36,884 nucleotides of DNA. Source: Zoogloea sp041911615. GTDB lineage: Bacteria; Pseudomonadota; Gammaproteobacteria; Burkholderiales; Rhodocyclaceae. A program made the position numbers and the translations under genes. This document shows positions 17,626 through 25,211 of this stretch, piece after piece. Where the stretch lies: the NCBI RefSeq assembly GCF_041911615.1, contig NZ_JAYROR010000069.1, positions 1 through 36,884 of the forward strand, given 5' to 3'. Under the pieces are notes generated by a model. It had not been told where the DNA came from. It saw nothing but the letters and a program-made list of their open reading frames with translations, and made no database searches. Position 1 is the stretch's first letter. Each line of letters begins with the position of its first letter.

Positions 17626-18657
17626 TCAGGCGATCGCGTAGGGCAGGACGAGGAAGCGCAGCGGGGCGCCATCGGGGCTGCCGACGCGGGCCTCGCCGGC
17701 GTCGGCGCTGGCGGTTTGCAGCACGACGAGGGCGTCGAAGCCGCCGTCGGGCGCCGGCGCGGCGCTCACCACCTTGCCGGCGGACTGGTCGCCGAAGTCG
17801 GGGGCGTAGAGGTCGGCGCCCGCGGCGAGGGCGGGCACGTCGGCGTGGACGCGGTACATGCGCTTCTTGAGCTTGCCGAGGTAGTGGGTGCGGGCGACGA
17901 TCTCCTGGCCCGGGTAGCAGCCCTTGGTGAAGCTGACGCCGCCGATGAGGTCGTAGTTGAGCATCTGGGCGACGAACTCTTCCTGTACCGGCGCGCTGAC
18001 CAGCGGCTGGCCGGCCTTGATGTCGAGCCATTGCCAGGCGGCGGTGCCGGCCGGCGCGGCGCCGGCGGCGGTGAAGGTGGCCCACAGCCCGGCCGCTTCG
18101 GATAGCGGCGCCGAGACGACGAAGCGGGCGTCGTCGAGGCGCACGACGGTGGCCATGCCCGACGCGGTGGCCAGCGGCGCGCCGGGAATTCCCAGCCCGG
18201 CGGCTTCGAGCGCCGCGCCGGCCTGCGGCCCGGCGAGACCGATCAGCACGCTGTCGCCGCTGTCGTCCATCAGGCGTACCTTGGAGCGCAGCACGTACAT
18301 CGAGAGCTTCTTCTGCATTGCGGCGTGGATGTCGGCCGACAGGGCCAGCAGGCAATCGCCCCCTTCGCGCCACAGCAGGATGCTGGCGAGCATCCGGCCC
18401 TTGGGGCTGTTGAAGCTGGTGAACTGGGCTTGATTGGCGCCCAGCTTCTTCACGTCGTTGGAGAACAGGTTGTGGAGGAAGGCGATGGTGTCCTCGCCGG
18501 TGGCGCGGATGGCGCCCAGGTGGACGAGGGGCACCACCACGGTGCCCTGGGCGGCGCGGCGGACGTCGTCGCGCGCGTCGTCGTGAAAGCGCACCGAAAT
18601 GTCGTCGGCGAAACGGGCGCCTTGGGTGGCGAGAAGGGATTGCCAGGTTGCGTTCAT
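17626..18657 (-). CDS. ygfZ: Folate-binding protein YgfZ (Fe-S cluster maintenance factor)
   Basis: 343 residues with the GcvT-like fold. The diagnostic motif KGCYPGQEIVAR, carrying the redox-active Cys, lies near residue 246. LHNLFSNDVKKL near the start and the FTSFNSPKGRMLA strand also fit. YgfZ binds tetrahydrofolate and supports activity or repair of certain Fe-S enzymes such as MiaB; that role comes from the E. coli protein. It heads the minus-strand run toward mfd and is divergent from mltG. A TATAAT box on the minus strand at 18712-18707, about 50 bp before the ATG, is a plausible -10. Confidence 0.95.
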   Translation of the reverse strand: MNATWQSLLATQGARFADDISVRFHDDARDDVRRAAQGTVVVPLVHLGAIRATGEDTIAFLHNLFSNDVKKLGANQAQFTSFNSPKGRMLASILLWREGGDCLLALSADIHAAMQKKLSMYVLRSKVRLMDDSGDSVLIGLAGPQAGAALEAAGLGIPGAPLATASGMATVVRLDDARFVVSAPLSEAAGLWATFTAAGAAPAGTAAWQWLDIKAGQPLVSAPVQEEFVAQMLNYDLIGGVSFTKGCYPGQEIVARTHYLGKLKKRMYRVHADVPALAAGADLYAPDFGDQSAGKVVSAAPAPDGGFDALVVLQTASADAGEARVGSPDGAPLRFLVLPYAIA

Positions 18658-18706
18658 CAGTGGTCGGGGTCCTGAGTCAGAAACGAGTCCAAAAGCGGTT
18701 TGCGCT

Positions 18707-18712
18707 ATTATA
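18707..18712 (-). promoter_or_regulatory. Candidate -10 element of ygfZ
   Basis: TATAAT on the minus strand, about 50 bp upstream of the ygfZ start codon. No strong -35 is seen. The same AT-rich block could serve plus-strand transcription toward 18794, since it also reads TATTAT on that strand. Confidence 0.4.
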
Positions 18713-18793
18713 GTGGGCTAGCGGCGAAGGCTTCCGGCCTGTTGCGCGCGGGCGGCAAAGTCGTCTCCTGTCGCCGCGAAAATTGTCGTTACG

Positions 18794-18813
18794 GCAGCTT
18801 CGGCTGCTTTTTT
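18794..18813 (+). terminator. Rho-independent terminator upstream of mltG (attenuator or end of a short RNA)
   Basis: GCAGC-TTCG-GCTGC stem-loop (18794-18807) followed by six T (18808-18813). It lies 51 bp before the mltG ATG, and no protein gene ends here. An imperfect stem (GGCGGC...GTCGCC) is just upstream at about 18749-18775. Transcripts started near 18715 would be about 100 nt if stopped here, so it could be a leader attenuator or a small RNA end. Confidence 0.6.
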
Positions 18814-18864
18814 CACTTCTACCGCTCAACCCGTTCGTTTGCGCCCGAGGCGCCGAGTTCCCCG

Positions 18865-19866
18865 ATGAAGCGCCTGATTTTTCGTTTGTTCGTCCTCGCG
18901 CTCGTCGGTGTCGCGGGGGCCGCGGGCGGGCTCGCGTGGTTTGCGTACCAGCCGGTGGCGCTGCGCGAAAGCCCGCTCGATTTCACCATCGAACCGGGCT
19001 CGTCGATGCGTCAGGTGGCGCGTCAATTGGTCGAGGCCGGCATCGGCGTCGAGCCTTTCCTGCTCGTCGGCCTGGCCCGCGTCACCCGTCAGGCCAACGG
19101 GATCAAGGCCGGTAGCTACGAGGTCGAGCGCGGGCTGACGCCGCTGCAATTGCTCGCCAAGCTCACCCGCGGCGACGTGAGCCAGGCCGAGCTCGCACTG
19201 ATCGAGGGGTGGAATTTCCGGCAGGTGCGCGCCGCGCTGGATCGGCACCCCGACCTGCGCCACGATTCCACGGGCCTGTCGGACGCCGAGATCCTCCAGC
19301 GCATCGGCGCCGACGCGCGCCACCCGGAGGGGCGGTTCTACCCCGACACTTATCTTTTTGCCCGCCGCTCGAGCGATCTCGACGTGCTGCGCAGGGCGTA
19401 CCGCAACATGCAGGCGGTGCTCGAACGCGAGTGGCCGCGCCGGGCCGACGGCCTGCCTTACAAGACGCCCTACGATGCGCTGATCATGGCCTCCCTCGTC
19501 GAGAAGGAGACCGGCCAGGCGGCGGATCGCCCGCTGATTGCCTCGGTCTTCATCAACCGACTGCGCGCCGGCATGCTGCTGCAGACCGACCCGACGGTGA
19601 TCTACGGACTCGGCGCGGGTTTCGACGGCAACCTCAGGAAGCGCGATCTGGTCGCCGATACGCCCTACAACACCTACACCCGCCCCGGCCTGCCGCCCAC
19701 GCCGATCGCGATGCCCGGCACCGCCGCCCTGCGCGCGGCGCTCAACCCGCAGGCCAGCGATTACCTGTATTTTGTCGCTCGCGGCGACGGCTCCAGCGAG
19801 TTCTCCCGCAGCCTCGACGACCACAACCGGGCGGTGGCCCGCTATATCCGGAAACGCACCCCGTGA
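18865..19866 (+). CDS. mltG: Endolytic murein transglycosylase MltG (YceG)
   Basis: 333 residues. The start at MKRLIFRLFVLALVG puts a single N-terminal membrane helix (about 4-28) first, as in the family; an in-frame extension to 18700 would add 55 residues across the upstream terminator and is rejected. A LysM-like segment follows (FTIEPGSSMRQVARQLVEAG), then the YceG catalytic domain with the Glu of ASLVEKETG, QTDPTVIYGLG, YNTYTRPGLPPTPI and NPQASDYLYFVARGDG. It cleaves nascent glycan strands in the inner-membrane periplasmic face and is thought to set chain length. It heads the operon with tmk, whose GTG overlaps its stop. Confidence 0.96.
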   Translation: MKRLIFRLFVLALVGVAGAAGGLAWFAYQPVALRESPLDFTIEPGSSMRQVARQLVEAGIGVEPFLLVGLARVTRQANGIKAGSYEVERGLTPLQLLAKLTRGDVSQAELALIEGWNFRQVRAALDRHPDLRHDSTGLSDAEILQRIGADARHPEGRFYPDTYLFARRSSDLDVLRRAYRNMQAVLEREWPRRADGLPYKTPYDALIMASLVEKETGQAADRPLIASVFINRLRAGMLLQTDPTVIYGLGAGFDGNLRKRDLVADTPYNTYTRPGLPPTPIAMPGTAALRAALNPQASDYLYFVARGDGSSEFSRSLDDHNRAVARYIRKRTP

Positions 19867-20480
19867 AATCCCGCTTCATCACCTTCGAAGGTATCGACGG
19901 CGCCGGCAAGAGCAGCCAGATCGCCGCCACCGTGGCCCTCATCGCGTCCCGCGGCGTGACCGTCGTGCAGACCCGCGAACCGGGTGGCACGCCCCTTGGC
20001 GAAAAGCTGCGCGAACTGCTCCTGCACGAGCCGATGCACCTCGAGACCGAGGCGATGCTGATGTTCGCCGCCCGCCGCGAACATCTTGCCGCGCTGATCG
20101 AGCCCGCCCTCGCCGCCGGCAAATGGGTGGTATCCGATCGCTTCACCGACGCCACTTACGCCTACCAGGTGGGCGGCCGTGGCCTCGACGAAGCCCGCTT
20201 CGCCGCCCTCGAAGCGTGGGTGCATCCCCACCTGCAGCCCGATCTCACGCTCGTCTTCGATCTCGACCCCGCGATCGCGGCACGCCGCCTCGCCGGCACC
20301 GGCGCGGCACCCGATCGCTTCGAGCGCGAGCAGACCGACTTCTTCGAGCGGGTCCGCGCAGCCTACCTGCGCCGGGCCGCCGCCGACCCGGCGCGGGTGA
20401 AGGTCATCGACGCCAGCCGCAGCCCGCAGGAGATTCAGCGCGAGGTCGAAGCCATCGTCGCGGAGACGTGCTTCCAATGA
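19863..20480 (+). CDS. tmk: Thymidylate kinase
   Basis: 205 residues. It starts with GTG at 19863, overlapping the mltG stop as GTGA; from there the protein reads KSRFITFEGIDGAGKSSQ, the standard N-terminus with the P-loop. The DRX motif is SDRFTDATYAYQ (about 95-107), and the lid region follows near 140-150. It phosphorylates dTMP to dTDP with ATP for DNA precursor supply. Its stop overlaps the holB ATG (ATGA), so both genes are read from one mRNA with mltG. Confidence 0.97.
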   Translation: MKSRFITFEGIDGAGKSSQIAATVALIASRGVTVVQTREPGGTPLGEKLRELLLHEPMHLETEAMLMFAARREHLAALIEPALAAGKWVVSDRFTDATYAYQVGGRGLDEARFAALEAWVHPHLQPDLTLVFDLDPAIAARRLAGTGAAPDRFEREQTDFFERVRAAYLRRAAADPARVKVIDASRSPQEIQREVEAIVAETCFQ

Positions 20481-21532
20481 TTTTCGAATGGCAAGCCGGC
20501 CTGTGGCAGCGGGTCCTCGAAAACGCCGGCCGGATGCCCCACGCCCTGCTGCTGGCCGGGCCTGCCGGCGGTGGCAAGCGGGTTTTCGCCGAGGCCCTGG
20601 CGGCCCGCGAGCTGTGCGCCAGGCCGGGCCCCGATGGTCATGCCTGCGGCCACTGCGAAGACTGCCTGTGGCGCATCTCGGGGAACCATCCCGACCTGCT
20701 GCGAGTCATTCCCGAGGCCGATCGGGAAGAGCGGAGCGATGCGCCCGAGAAGGCCGAGGGCGGCAAGGCGGCCAGCCGGCAGATTGTGATCGAACAGATC
20801 CGCGATTTGCAGCAGTCGCTGACCACTGGCGGTCACCGGGGTGGGCGACGGGTGGCGATCATCGATCCGCCCGAGGCGATGAACCTCTACACCGCCAACG
20901 CGCTGCTCAAACTGCTTGAAGAGCCCACGACGAACGTGCTGTTTCTGTTGATTTCCTCCGCGCCGAAGCGCCTCCTGCCGACGATCCGCAGCCGCTGCCA
21001 GACGTGGGCCTTTCCGCGTCCGCCGGCAGAGGCCGCCGCGCGCTGGCTGGCTGGCCGGAAGGTGCCCGACGCCGACGCGCTGCTCGCGTTTTCGGGTGGC
21101 ATGCCCCTGGCTGCCGCTGCGCTCGCCGAAGGCGGCGGTGCCGCTGCGCGCAAGCGCTTCATCGACGATCTGGCCAGCCTGCCGCGCAAGACGCCGCTGC
21201 GCCTCGCAGGCGAATGGGAGAGCTGGCTAAAGAGCAAGGACGCCCTCGCCACCGGCTTCGACATGCCCACGCTGGTGGCATGGTTGCAGCGCTGGGTGGC
21301 CGATCTGGTGAGCCTGCGCCTGGGCGGGCCGGTGCGATTCTTTCCCGCGCAATATGACATCCTGCACGGGCTCGCCGGGCGCCTGTCCGTGGATGCCGCG
21401 CTCGGCTGCTACAATGAAATCACCCAGTCCCGCCGGGTTGCCCAGCATCCCCTGAACGCCCGGCTCTTTCTCGAGGACATGCTGTTGCGGTACGCCCGAA
21501 GCCTGGCGGCGTCCCCGGCCATACGCAGATGA
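20477..21532 (+). CDS. holB: DNA polymerase III delta-prime subunit
   Basis: 351 residues from the ATG overlapping the tmk stop. AAA+ clamp-loader pattern: HALLLAGPAGGGKRVFAEALA (Walker-A-like), a zinc-binding Cys cluster (CARPGPDGHACGHCEDC, about 48-64), EAMNLYTANALLKLLEEP and the sensor-1 stretch LISSAPKRLLPTIRSRCQ. Delta-prime is the stator of the clamp loader that puts the beta sliding clamp on DNA. A charged insertion (REERSDAPEKAEGGKAASRQ) after residue 83 precedes the helix IVIEQIRDLQQ. It is in operon with tmk and pilZ. Confidence 0.95.
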   Translation: MIFEWQAGLWQRVLENAGRMPHALLLAGPAGGGKRVFAEALAARELCARPGPDGHACGHCEDCLWRISGNHPDLLRVIPEADREERSDAPEKAEGGKAASRQIVIEQIRDLQQSLTTGGHRGGRRVAIIDPPEAMNLYTANALLKLLEEPTTNVLFLLISSAPKRLLPTIRSRCQTWAFPRPPAEAAARWLAGRKVPDADALLAFSGGMPLAAAALAEGGGAAARKRFIDDLASLPRKTPLRLAGEWESWLKSKDALATGFDMPTLVAWLQRWVADLVSLRLGGPVRFFPAQYDILHGLAGRLSVDAALGCYNEITQSRRVAQHPLNARLFLEDMLLRYARSLAASPAIRR

Positions 21533-21897
21533 ACGATTCCGTGAAACGGCCGGCGCAGGCACGCCCCAGCGTCCTGTCGCTCAATATCAGTTCCAAGTCG
21601 GCGCTATACGCCGCCTACATGCCGTTCATCAAGAACGGCGGAATTTTCGTGCCGACCACCCGTGACTACAAGCTCGGGGAGGAAATCTTCATGTTGCTGC
21701 AGATCATGGACGATCCGACCAAGCATCCGGTAGCCGGCGCGATCGCCTGGATCACACCCGCGGGTGCCCAGGGCAACAAGACCCAGGGCATCGGCGTCCA
21801 GTTCGCCGGCGACGACGCGGGCCAGGTGCTGCGCAACCGTATCGAGCAGATCCTGGCCGGTCACCTGGGCTCGTCGCGCCCCACCCACACGCTTTGA
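21529..21897 (+). CDS. pilZ: Type IV pilus PilZ-domain protein
   Basis: 122 residues, starting on the ATGA overlap with holB. It matches the PilZ protein of the tmk-holB-pilZ-tatD neighbourhood of beta- and gammaproteobacteria, needed for type IV pilus assembly (YAAYMPFIKNGGIFVPTTRDYKLGEEIFMLLQIMD; GIGVQFAGDDAGQVLRNRIEQIL). The N-terminal RxxxR plus D/NxSxxG signature for c-di-GMP is not evident, as in other true PilZ proteins that bind partners (PilB, FimX) rather than the nucleotide. No other pilus genes are in the window. Confidence 0.93.
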   Translation: MNDSVKRPAQARPSVLSLNISSKSALYAAYMPFIKNGGIFVPTTRDYKLGEEIFMLLQIMDDPTKHPVAGAIAWITPAGAQGNKTQGIGVQFAGDDAGQVLRNRIEQILAGHLGSSRPTHTL

Positions 21898-21954
21898 GGC
21901 GGCGCAAACCCCACGCGTGGCGCTCTGTTATTCGTTCAATCCCGACCCGTCCCG

Positions 21955-22728
21955 ATGCTCGTTGATTCGCACTGCCACCTGGATTTCCCCGATCTGATCG
22001 CCGACGAGGCCGGTGCGCTCCAGCGCATGGCCGACAACGGCGTGATCCACGCGTTGTGCGTTGCCGTCAAGCTCGAAACTTTGCCGGGCGTGCTTGGCCT
22101 GGCCGAGCGCCATGCAAACCTCTTTGCCTCGGTGGGCGTCCATCCCGACAACGCCGACTGCGACGAGCCGGACGAAGCTCGCCTGCTGTCACTGGCCGCG
22201 CACCCAAAAGTTGTCGCCATCGGAGAGACCGGGCTCGATTACTACTGGCATAAGGACGCGCCGGAATGGCAGCGGGCGCGCTTTCGCACCCACATCCGTG
22301 CTGCCCGCCGATGCGGCAAGCCGTTGATCATCCATACCCGCGACGCGGCCGCCGACACGCTGCGTTTGATGCGCGAAGAGTCTGCCGACGAGGTGGGGGG
22401 GGTCATGCACTGCTTCACCGAAACCCGCGAGGTTGCGGCGCAGGCGCTGGAGCTCGGGTTCTACATCTCGTTTTCAGGCATCGTCAGCTTCAAGACGGCT
22501 GAATCCTTGCGCGAGGTGGCCCGTTTCGTGCCGTCCGACCGGCTGCTCGTGGAAACCGATGCGCCGTATCTTGCGCCGGTTCCTTTCAGGGGCAAGACCA
22601 ACCAGCCGGCTTACGTCCGCCACGTGGCCGAGGCCGTTGCCACCGCCCGCGGGGAAACCCTTCAGGCCGTCGCCGACGCGACAACCCGCAATTTCTTCCA
22701 GCTCTTCAAGCACGCCAAACCGTCATGA
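21955..22728 (+). CDS. TatD-family metal-dependent deoxyribonuclease/hydrolase
   Basis: 257 residues of the YcfH/TatD amidohydrolase-like family. Metal ligands are visible: the DSHCHLD motif (His6, His8), Glu of IGETGLDYYW, the IHTRDA and MHCFTET histidines, and Asp of VETDAPYLAP. Members are exonucleases on DNA in repair or degradation; the exact substrate of this paralogue is unknown. It starts 57 bp after pilZ and overlaps the ankyrin gene by ATGA. An eight-G run (22395-22402) lies inside the frame, which remains intact. Confidence 0.93.
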   Translation: MLVDSHCHLDFPDLIADEAGALQRMADNGVIHALCVAVKLETLPGVLGLAERHANLFASVGVHPDNADCDEPDEARLLSLAAHPKVVAIGETGLDYYWHKDAPEWQRARFRTHIRAARRCGKPLIIHTRDAAADTLRLMREESADEVGGVMHCFTETREVAAQALELGFYISFSGIVSFKTAESLREVARFVPSDRLLVETDAPYLAPVPFRGKTNQPAYVRHVAEAVATARGETLQAVADATTRNFFQLFKHAKPS

Positions 22729-23426
22729 AACCTGCCGCCATCGTATCGTCCGCTCGTTCTGCTTTTCGTTCCGTCCGGCTGGGGGCCGTCGCTGCGGCGC
22801 TCGTCGGTCTGCATCTGAGCACGCCGGCTTTCGCCGCATCGCTCGATGATCTGCTCAATGCCACCAAACTCGGCGACGACCGTGAAGTGGCTCAGCTCGT
22901 CGCCCGTGGCATGGACGTCAATTCTACGGACCAGAGCGGCAACACGCTGTTGATTCTCGCCGCCCGTGAAGACCAGCCCAAAGTGGTGGCCGAGCTCATC
23001 AGGCAACCGGGCATCAAGCTCGACGCGCGTAATGCGGCGGGCGACACGGCTCTGATGCTGGCCAGCTTGCGCGGCCATACTGCGATCGTCGATCAACTCC
23101 TCAAGGCGGGTGCAAGCTTTAACAGCGAGGGCTGGAACCCGCTGCTGTACGCTGCCTTCGAAGGCAAGCTGCCGGTGGTCGAGCTCCTGCTGGCGAAGGG
23201 CGCCAGCGTCGATGCACTGGCACCGAACAAGAGCACGCCGTTGATGTTCGCGGCGCGTAATGGGCACGAAGACGTGGTGGCCCGCCTGCTCAAGGCGGGG
23301 GCCAATGTCGACCTCAAGAACGATCAGAACGAAACGGCCGATAGCTGGGCGAGCAAGTATCGCAACACCGATATCGCCGAGCTGATTCAGGCCGAACGCA
23401 AGGCGAGGGCAGGGCGGCGTAACTGA
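22725..23426 (+). CDS. Secreted/periplasmic ankyrin-repeat protein
   Basis: 233 residues. An N-terminal signal peptide of about 37 residues ends around TPAFA, followed by some five ankyrin repeats (for example DQSGNTLLILAAREDQPKVVAELI, NAAGDTALMLASLRGHTAIVDQLL, NKSTPLMFAARNGHEDVVARLL). The partner is unknown; ankyrin stacks mediate protein binding, here probably in the periplasm. It is translationally coupled to the TatD gene (ATGA) and is the last gene of the mltG-to-ankyrin run. The downstream neighbour is convergent, 30 bp away. Confidence 0.9.
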   Translation: MKPAAIVSSARSAFRSVRLGAVAAALVGLHLSTPAFAASLDDLLNATKLGDDREVAQLVARGMDVNSTDQSGNTLLILAAREDQPKVVAELIRQPGIKLDARNAAGDTALMLASLRGHTAIVDQLLKAGASFNSEGWNPLLYAAFEGKLPVVELLLAKGASVDALAPNKSTPLMFAARNGHEDVVARLLKAGANVDLKNDQNETADSWASKYRNTDIAELIQAERKARAGRRN

Positions 23427-23456
23427 TTTGCCCAGGGCGCCTTCCGGCCCGGCGCA

Positions 23457-23633
23457 TCAGTACCGGCCATGGCCCGCATGCCAGGGCAGAGAGGGCCCGA
23501 CCCGGCGCAGTACGCCCGCGCCGACGAGGGCCAGCAGCGCCGGGGCGAGCACGTACTCGCCCTGGCCACCAGCCAGCAGCACACCGACAATCAGGCCACA
23601 CGCCAGCAGCATCCGGCAGATCAGCGTTTCCAT
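23457..23633 (-). CDS. Small two-helix membrane protein behind a LexA-like box
   Basis: 58 residues starting METLICRMLL. I chose this ATG because AAAGGA sits 8 nt upstream of it. An alternative ATG at 23711 (84 residues) would add a hydrophilic, low-complexity leader and has only a GAGAG site. Two hydrophobic segments are visible (about 5-22, LICRMLLACGLIVGVLLAG, and 28-43, YVLAPALLALVGAGVL), joined by GGQGEY, with a basic tail. I do not recognise a family. A sigma-70-like promoter overlapping a CTGT-N8-ACAG box is about 90 bp upstream, so SOS control is possible by analogy with small membrane toxins such as TisB. That function is a guess. Confidence 0.55.
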   Translation of the reverse strand: METLICRMLLACGLIVGVLLAGGQGEYVLAPALLALVGAGVLRRVGPSLPWHAGHGRY

Positions 23634-23712
23634 CGTTGATTCCTTTCGGTTGACCGCCCGGACGGGGCGGGATGGTGGATTGTGCGGTTCGCCGTTCATG
23701 GTTCGAGGCATG

Positions 23713-23758
23713 GCGAACTCTCGATGACTGTAATTATATACAGCACTTGAGAGTTCGC
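23713..23758. promoter_or_regulatory. 46-bp concentric dyad with LexA-type core
   Basis: Perfect outer arms GCGAACTCTC (23713-23722) and GAGAGTTCGC (23749-23758) enclose a perfect inner pair CTGTA (23728-23732) / TACAG (23739-23743), all on one axis at 23735.5. The inner 16 bp, CTGTAATTATATACAG (23728-23743), fit the LexA consensus CTGT-N8-ACAG. The site lies between the divergent small membrane gene and the recombinase. It can be read as an SOS operator or as a recombinase core site with 20-bp imperfect arms around a 6-bp centre. Confidence 0.7.
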
Positions 23759-23760
23759 AA
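23733..23760 (-). promoter_or_regulatory. Sigma-70-like promoter of the small membrane gene
   Basis: On the minus strand TTGCGA (23760-23755), a 16-bp spacer and TATAAT (23738-23733). The -10 lies inside the LexA-type box, a typical position for repression. The expected start near 23726 would give a leader of about 93 nt to the ATG at 23633. Confidence 0.6.
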
Positions 23761-23825
23761 GTTTTTCGCGTGCGACGGATGCCGGGAAACGGGCCTGGAC
23801 GCGCTGTCGGGATACACTTTCATCC

Positions 23826-25049
23826 ATGAAATCAGATCGATCCGTAGCAGCGGCCCCTACCGCGGTGCCAGTGCGCCCGCTTGACGAAATCGTCATCCCG
23901 CCCGAGCTGGATGGTCGTCGCGGTGAAAATCGTGCCGACCCGGCGCGACTGCAGATCACGGCGCAGTGCGACGCCGATGCGATCCGCTGCTTTCTCGCCG
24001 AATACGACCGCTCGCCGGGCACCTTGCGCATTTACCAACGCGAGTGCGAACGCCTCCTTCTGTGGGCGTTGATTGACTGTGGAAAGCCGATCTCGAGCCT
24101 CAATCGACAGGACTTCGAGGGCTATCTGAACTTTCTTGCCGATCCGCAGCCCGCCTCGCTGTGGTGTGGTCCGAAGGCGGAGCGTCGGACCGAAAAATGG
24201 CGGCCGTTCGTGGGGCCTTTGAGCGAAAGCGCGGTGCTCACCGCGATCGCCGCGATCAACTCGTTGATGCGCTATCTGGTGGATGCGGGCTATCTGATGG
24301 GCAACCCGCTGGGTCTGATCCGCCAGCGGCGCCGCAAGATGTCGGCCGAGGCTGCCGGGCCGCTGCGCGCGGTGGCGAGCACCGACGAGGTGGATAAGGT
24401 CGAACGCTTTCTCGATTCGCAGATGTGGCAGGCCGTCACCGCAGCGATCGAGGCGATGCCCCGCGATGCCGAACGAGGGCGCGACGAATACGAGCGCGCC
24501 CGCTTCATCGCGGCGATCCTCTACATGCTGGCGCCACGCGCTGGCGAGCTGGAAAGCCACAGGATGAACAGCTTTCGCGAGGAGCGCGGTTTGTGGTGGT
24601 GGCACGTGGTGGGCAAGGGCGGCAAGAAGGCCAAGGTGCCGGTGGCCGACGACATGCTTCAGGCGCTGATCCGGTATCGCAAGCATCTGGGCCTGAGCGC
24701 CGTGCCGCGTCGCGACGACACCACTCCGATCCTCGTGTCGGTGAAGGACGGCAGCCCGATCACGGCGCGACGCCTCAATCAGATCTTGAAGAAGATTTTC
24801 CATGCGGCGGCCGAGTTGCTGCCACCCGACGCCGAACACAAGAAGGAAAAGCTGCGCGCGGCATCTGCTCACTGGGGGCGGCATACCGGCATCACGGCCA
24901 AGCTCGACAGTGGGATCGACGAGCGTTTCGTGCAGAAGGACGCGCGTCACAGCGATCCACGCACCACCCAGCGTTACATCCACGAGGAAGAAGAGCGTTG
25001 GCACGACGAAGCCCAGAAGCAGCGCCTGCCATGGGCGGGTGGCAAGTAA
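23826..25049 (+). CDS. Tyrosine recombinase (phage-integrase family)
   Basis: 407 residues. An N-terminal SAM-like core-binding domain spans about 45-160 (GTLRIYQRECERLLLWALID). The C-terminal catalytic domain has all expected residues: Arg238 in YMLAPRAGEL, a Lys in VVGKGGKKAK (about 264), His349-x-x-Arg352 in SAHWGRHTG, His375 in DARHSDPRTTQRY and the nucleophile Tyr384. Such enzymes integrate, excise or resolve DNA at specific sites. It is longer than XerC/D (about 300) and no tRNA or other att site is adjacent. A KfrA-like gene follows at 162 bp on the same strand, recalling the TnpS/TnpT resolution pair of Tn4651-type transposons. The ATG at 23826 has no clear Shine-Dalgarno sequence. 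Confidence 0.93.
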   Translation: MKSDRSVAAAPTAVPVRPLDEIVIPPELDGRRGENRADPARLQITAQCDADAIRCFLAEYDRSPGTLRIYQRECERLLLWALIDCGKPISSLNRQDFEGYLNFLADPQPASLWCGPKAERRTEKWRPFVGPLSESAVLTAIAAINSLMRYLVDAGYLMGNPLGLIRQRRRKMSAEAAGPLRAVASTDEVDKVERFLDSQMWQAVTAAIEAMPRDAERGRDEYERARFIAAILYMLAPRAGELESHRMNSFREERGLWWWHVVGKGGKKAKVPVADDMLQALIRYRKHLGLSAVPRRDDTTPILVSVKDGSPITARRLNQILKKIFHAAAELLPPDAEHKKEKLRAASAHWGRHTGITAKLDSGIDERFVQKDARHSDPRTTQRYIHEEEERWHDEAQKQRLPWAGGK

Positions 25050-25104
25050 ATCGTTCGCAGGCGCCGGTGGAATTTCGGATTGACCGAGACATATTTCCGG
25101 TGTG

Positions 25105-25129
25105 CATGACGATTCGACGAATCGTCATG
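25105..25129. promoter_or_regulatory. Perfect 25-bp palindrome, candidate operator of the KfrA-like protein
   Basis: Arms CATGACGATTCG (25105-25116) and CGAATCGTCATG (25118-25129) around one central base. It sits 55 bp after the recombinase stop and 82 bp before the KfrA-like ATG. A shorter palindrome, CGTATACG (25148-25155), lies just downstream. The lack of a T run after it argues against a terminator. KfrA of RK2 represses its own promoter, so an autoregulatory operator is the leading reading; a recombination site is the alternative. Confidence 0.65.
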
Positions 25130-25211
25130 AATGCGACGTTTTCCGGGCGTATACGTATGGTAATGTCGCTCTGTTGCACTTTTTTGCAGTTGTTTTTCAG
25201 AGGGACGAACC

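Noticed and set aside
17333..18373. N-terminal extension of the NRDE frame up to 18373 (605 residues in total)
   Set aside because: The extension overlaps ygfZ and the DUF4936 gene in another frame and is Arg/Pro-rich noise. The family starts at MCLIL (17332).
22395..22402. Run of eight G in the TatD-family gene as a phase-variable tract
   Set aside because: The frame is intact, the gene is housekeeping, and eight G is not exceptional in this GC-rich DNA. A sequencing check would be enough.
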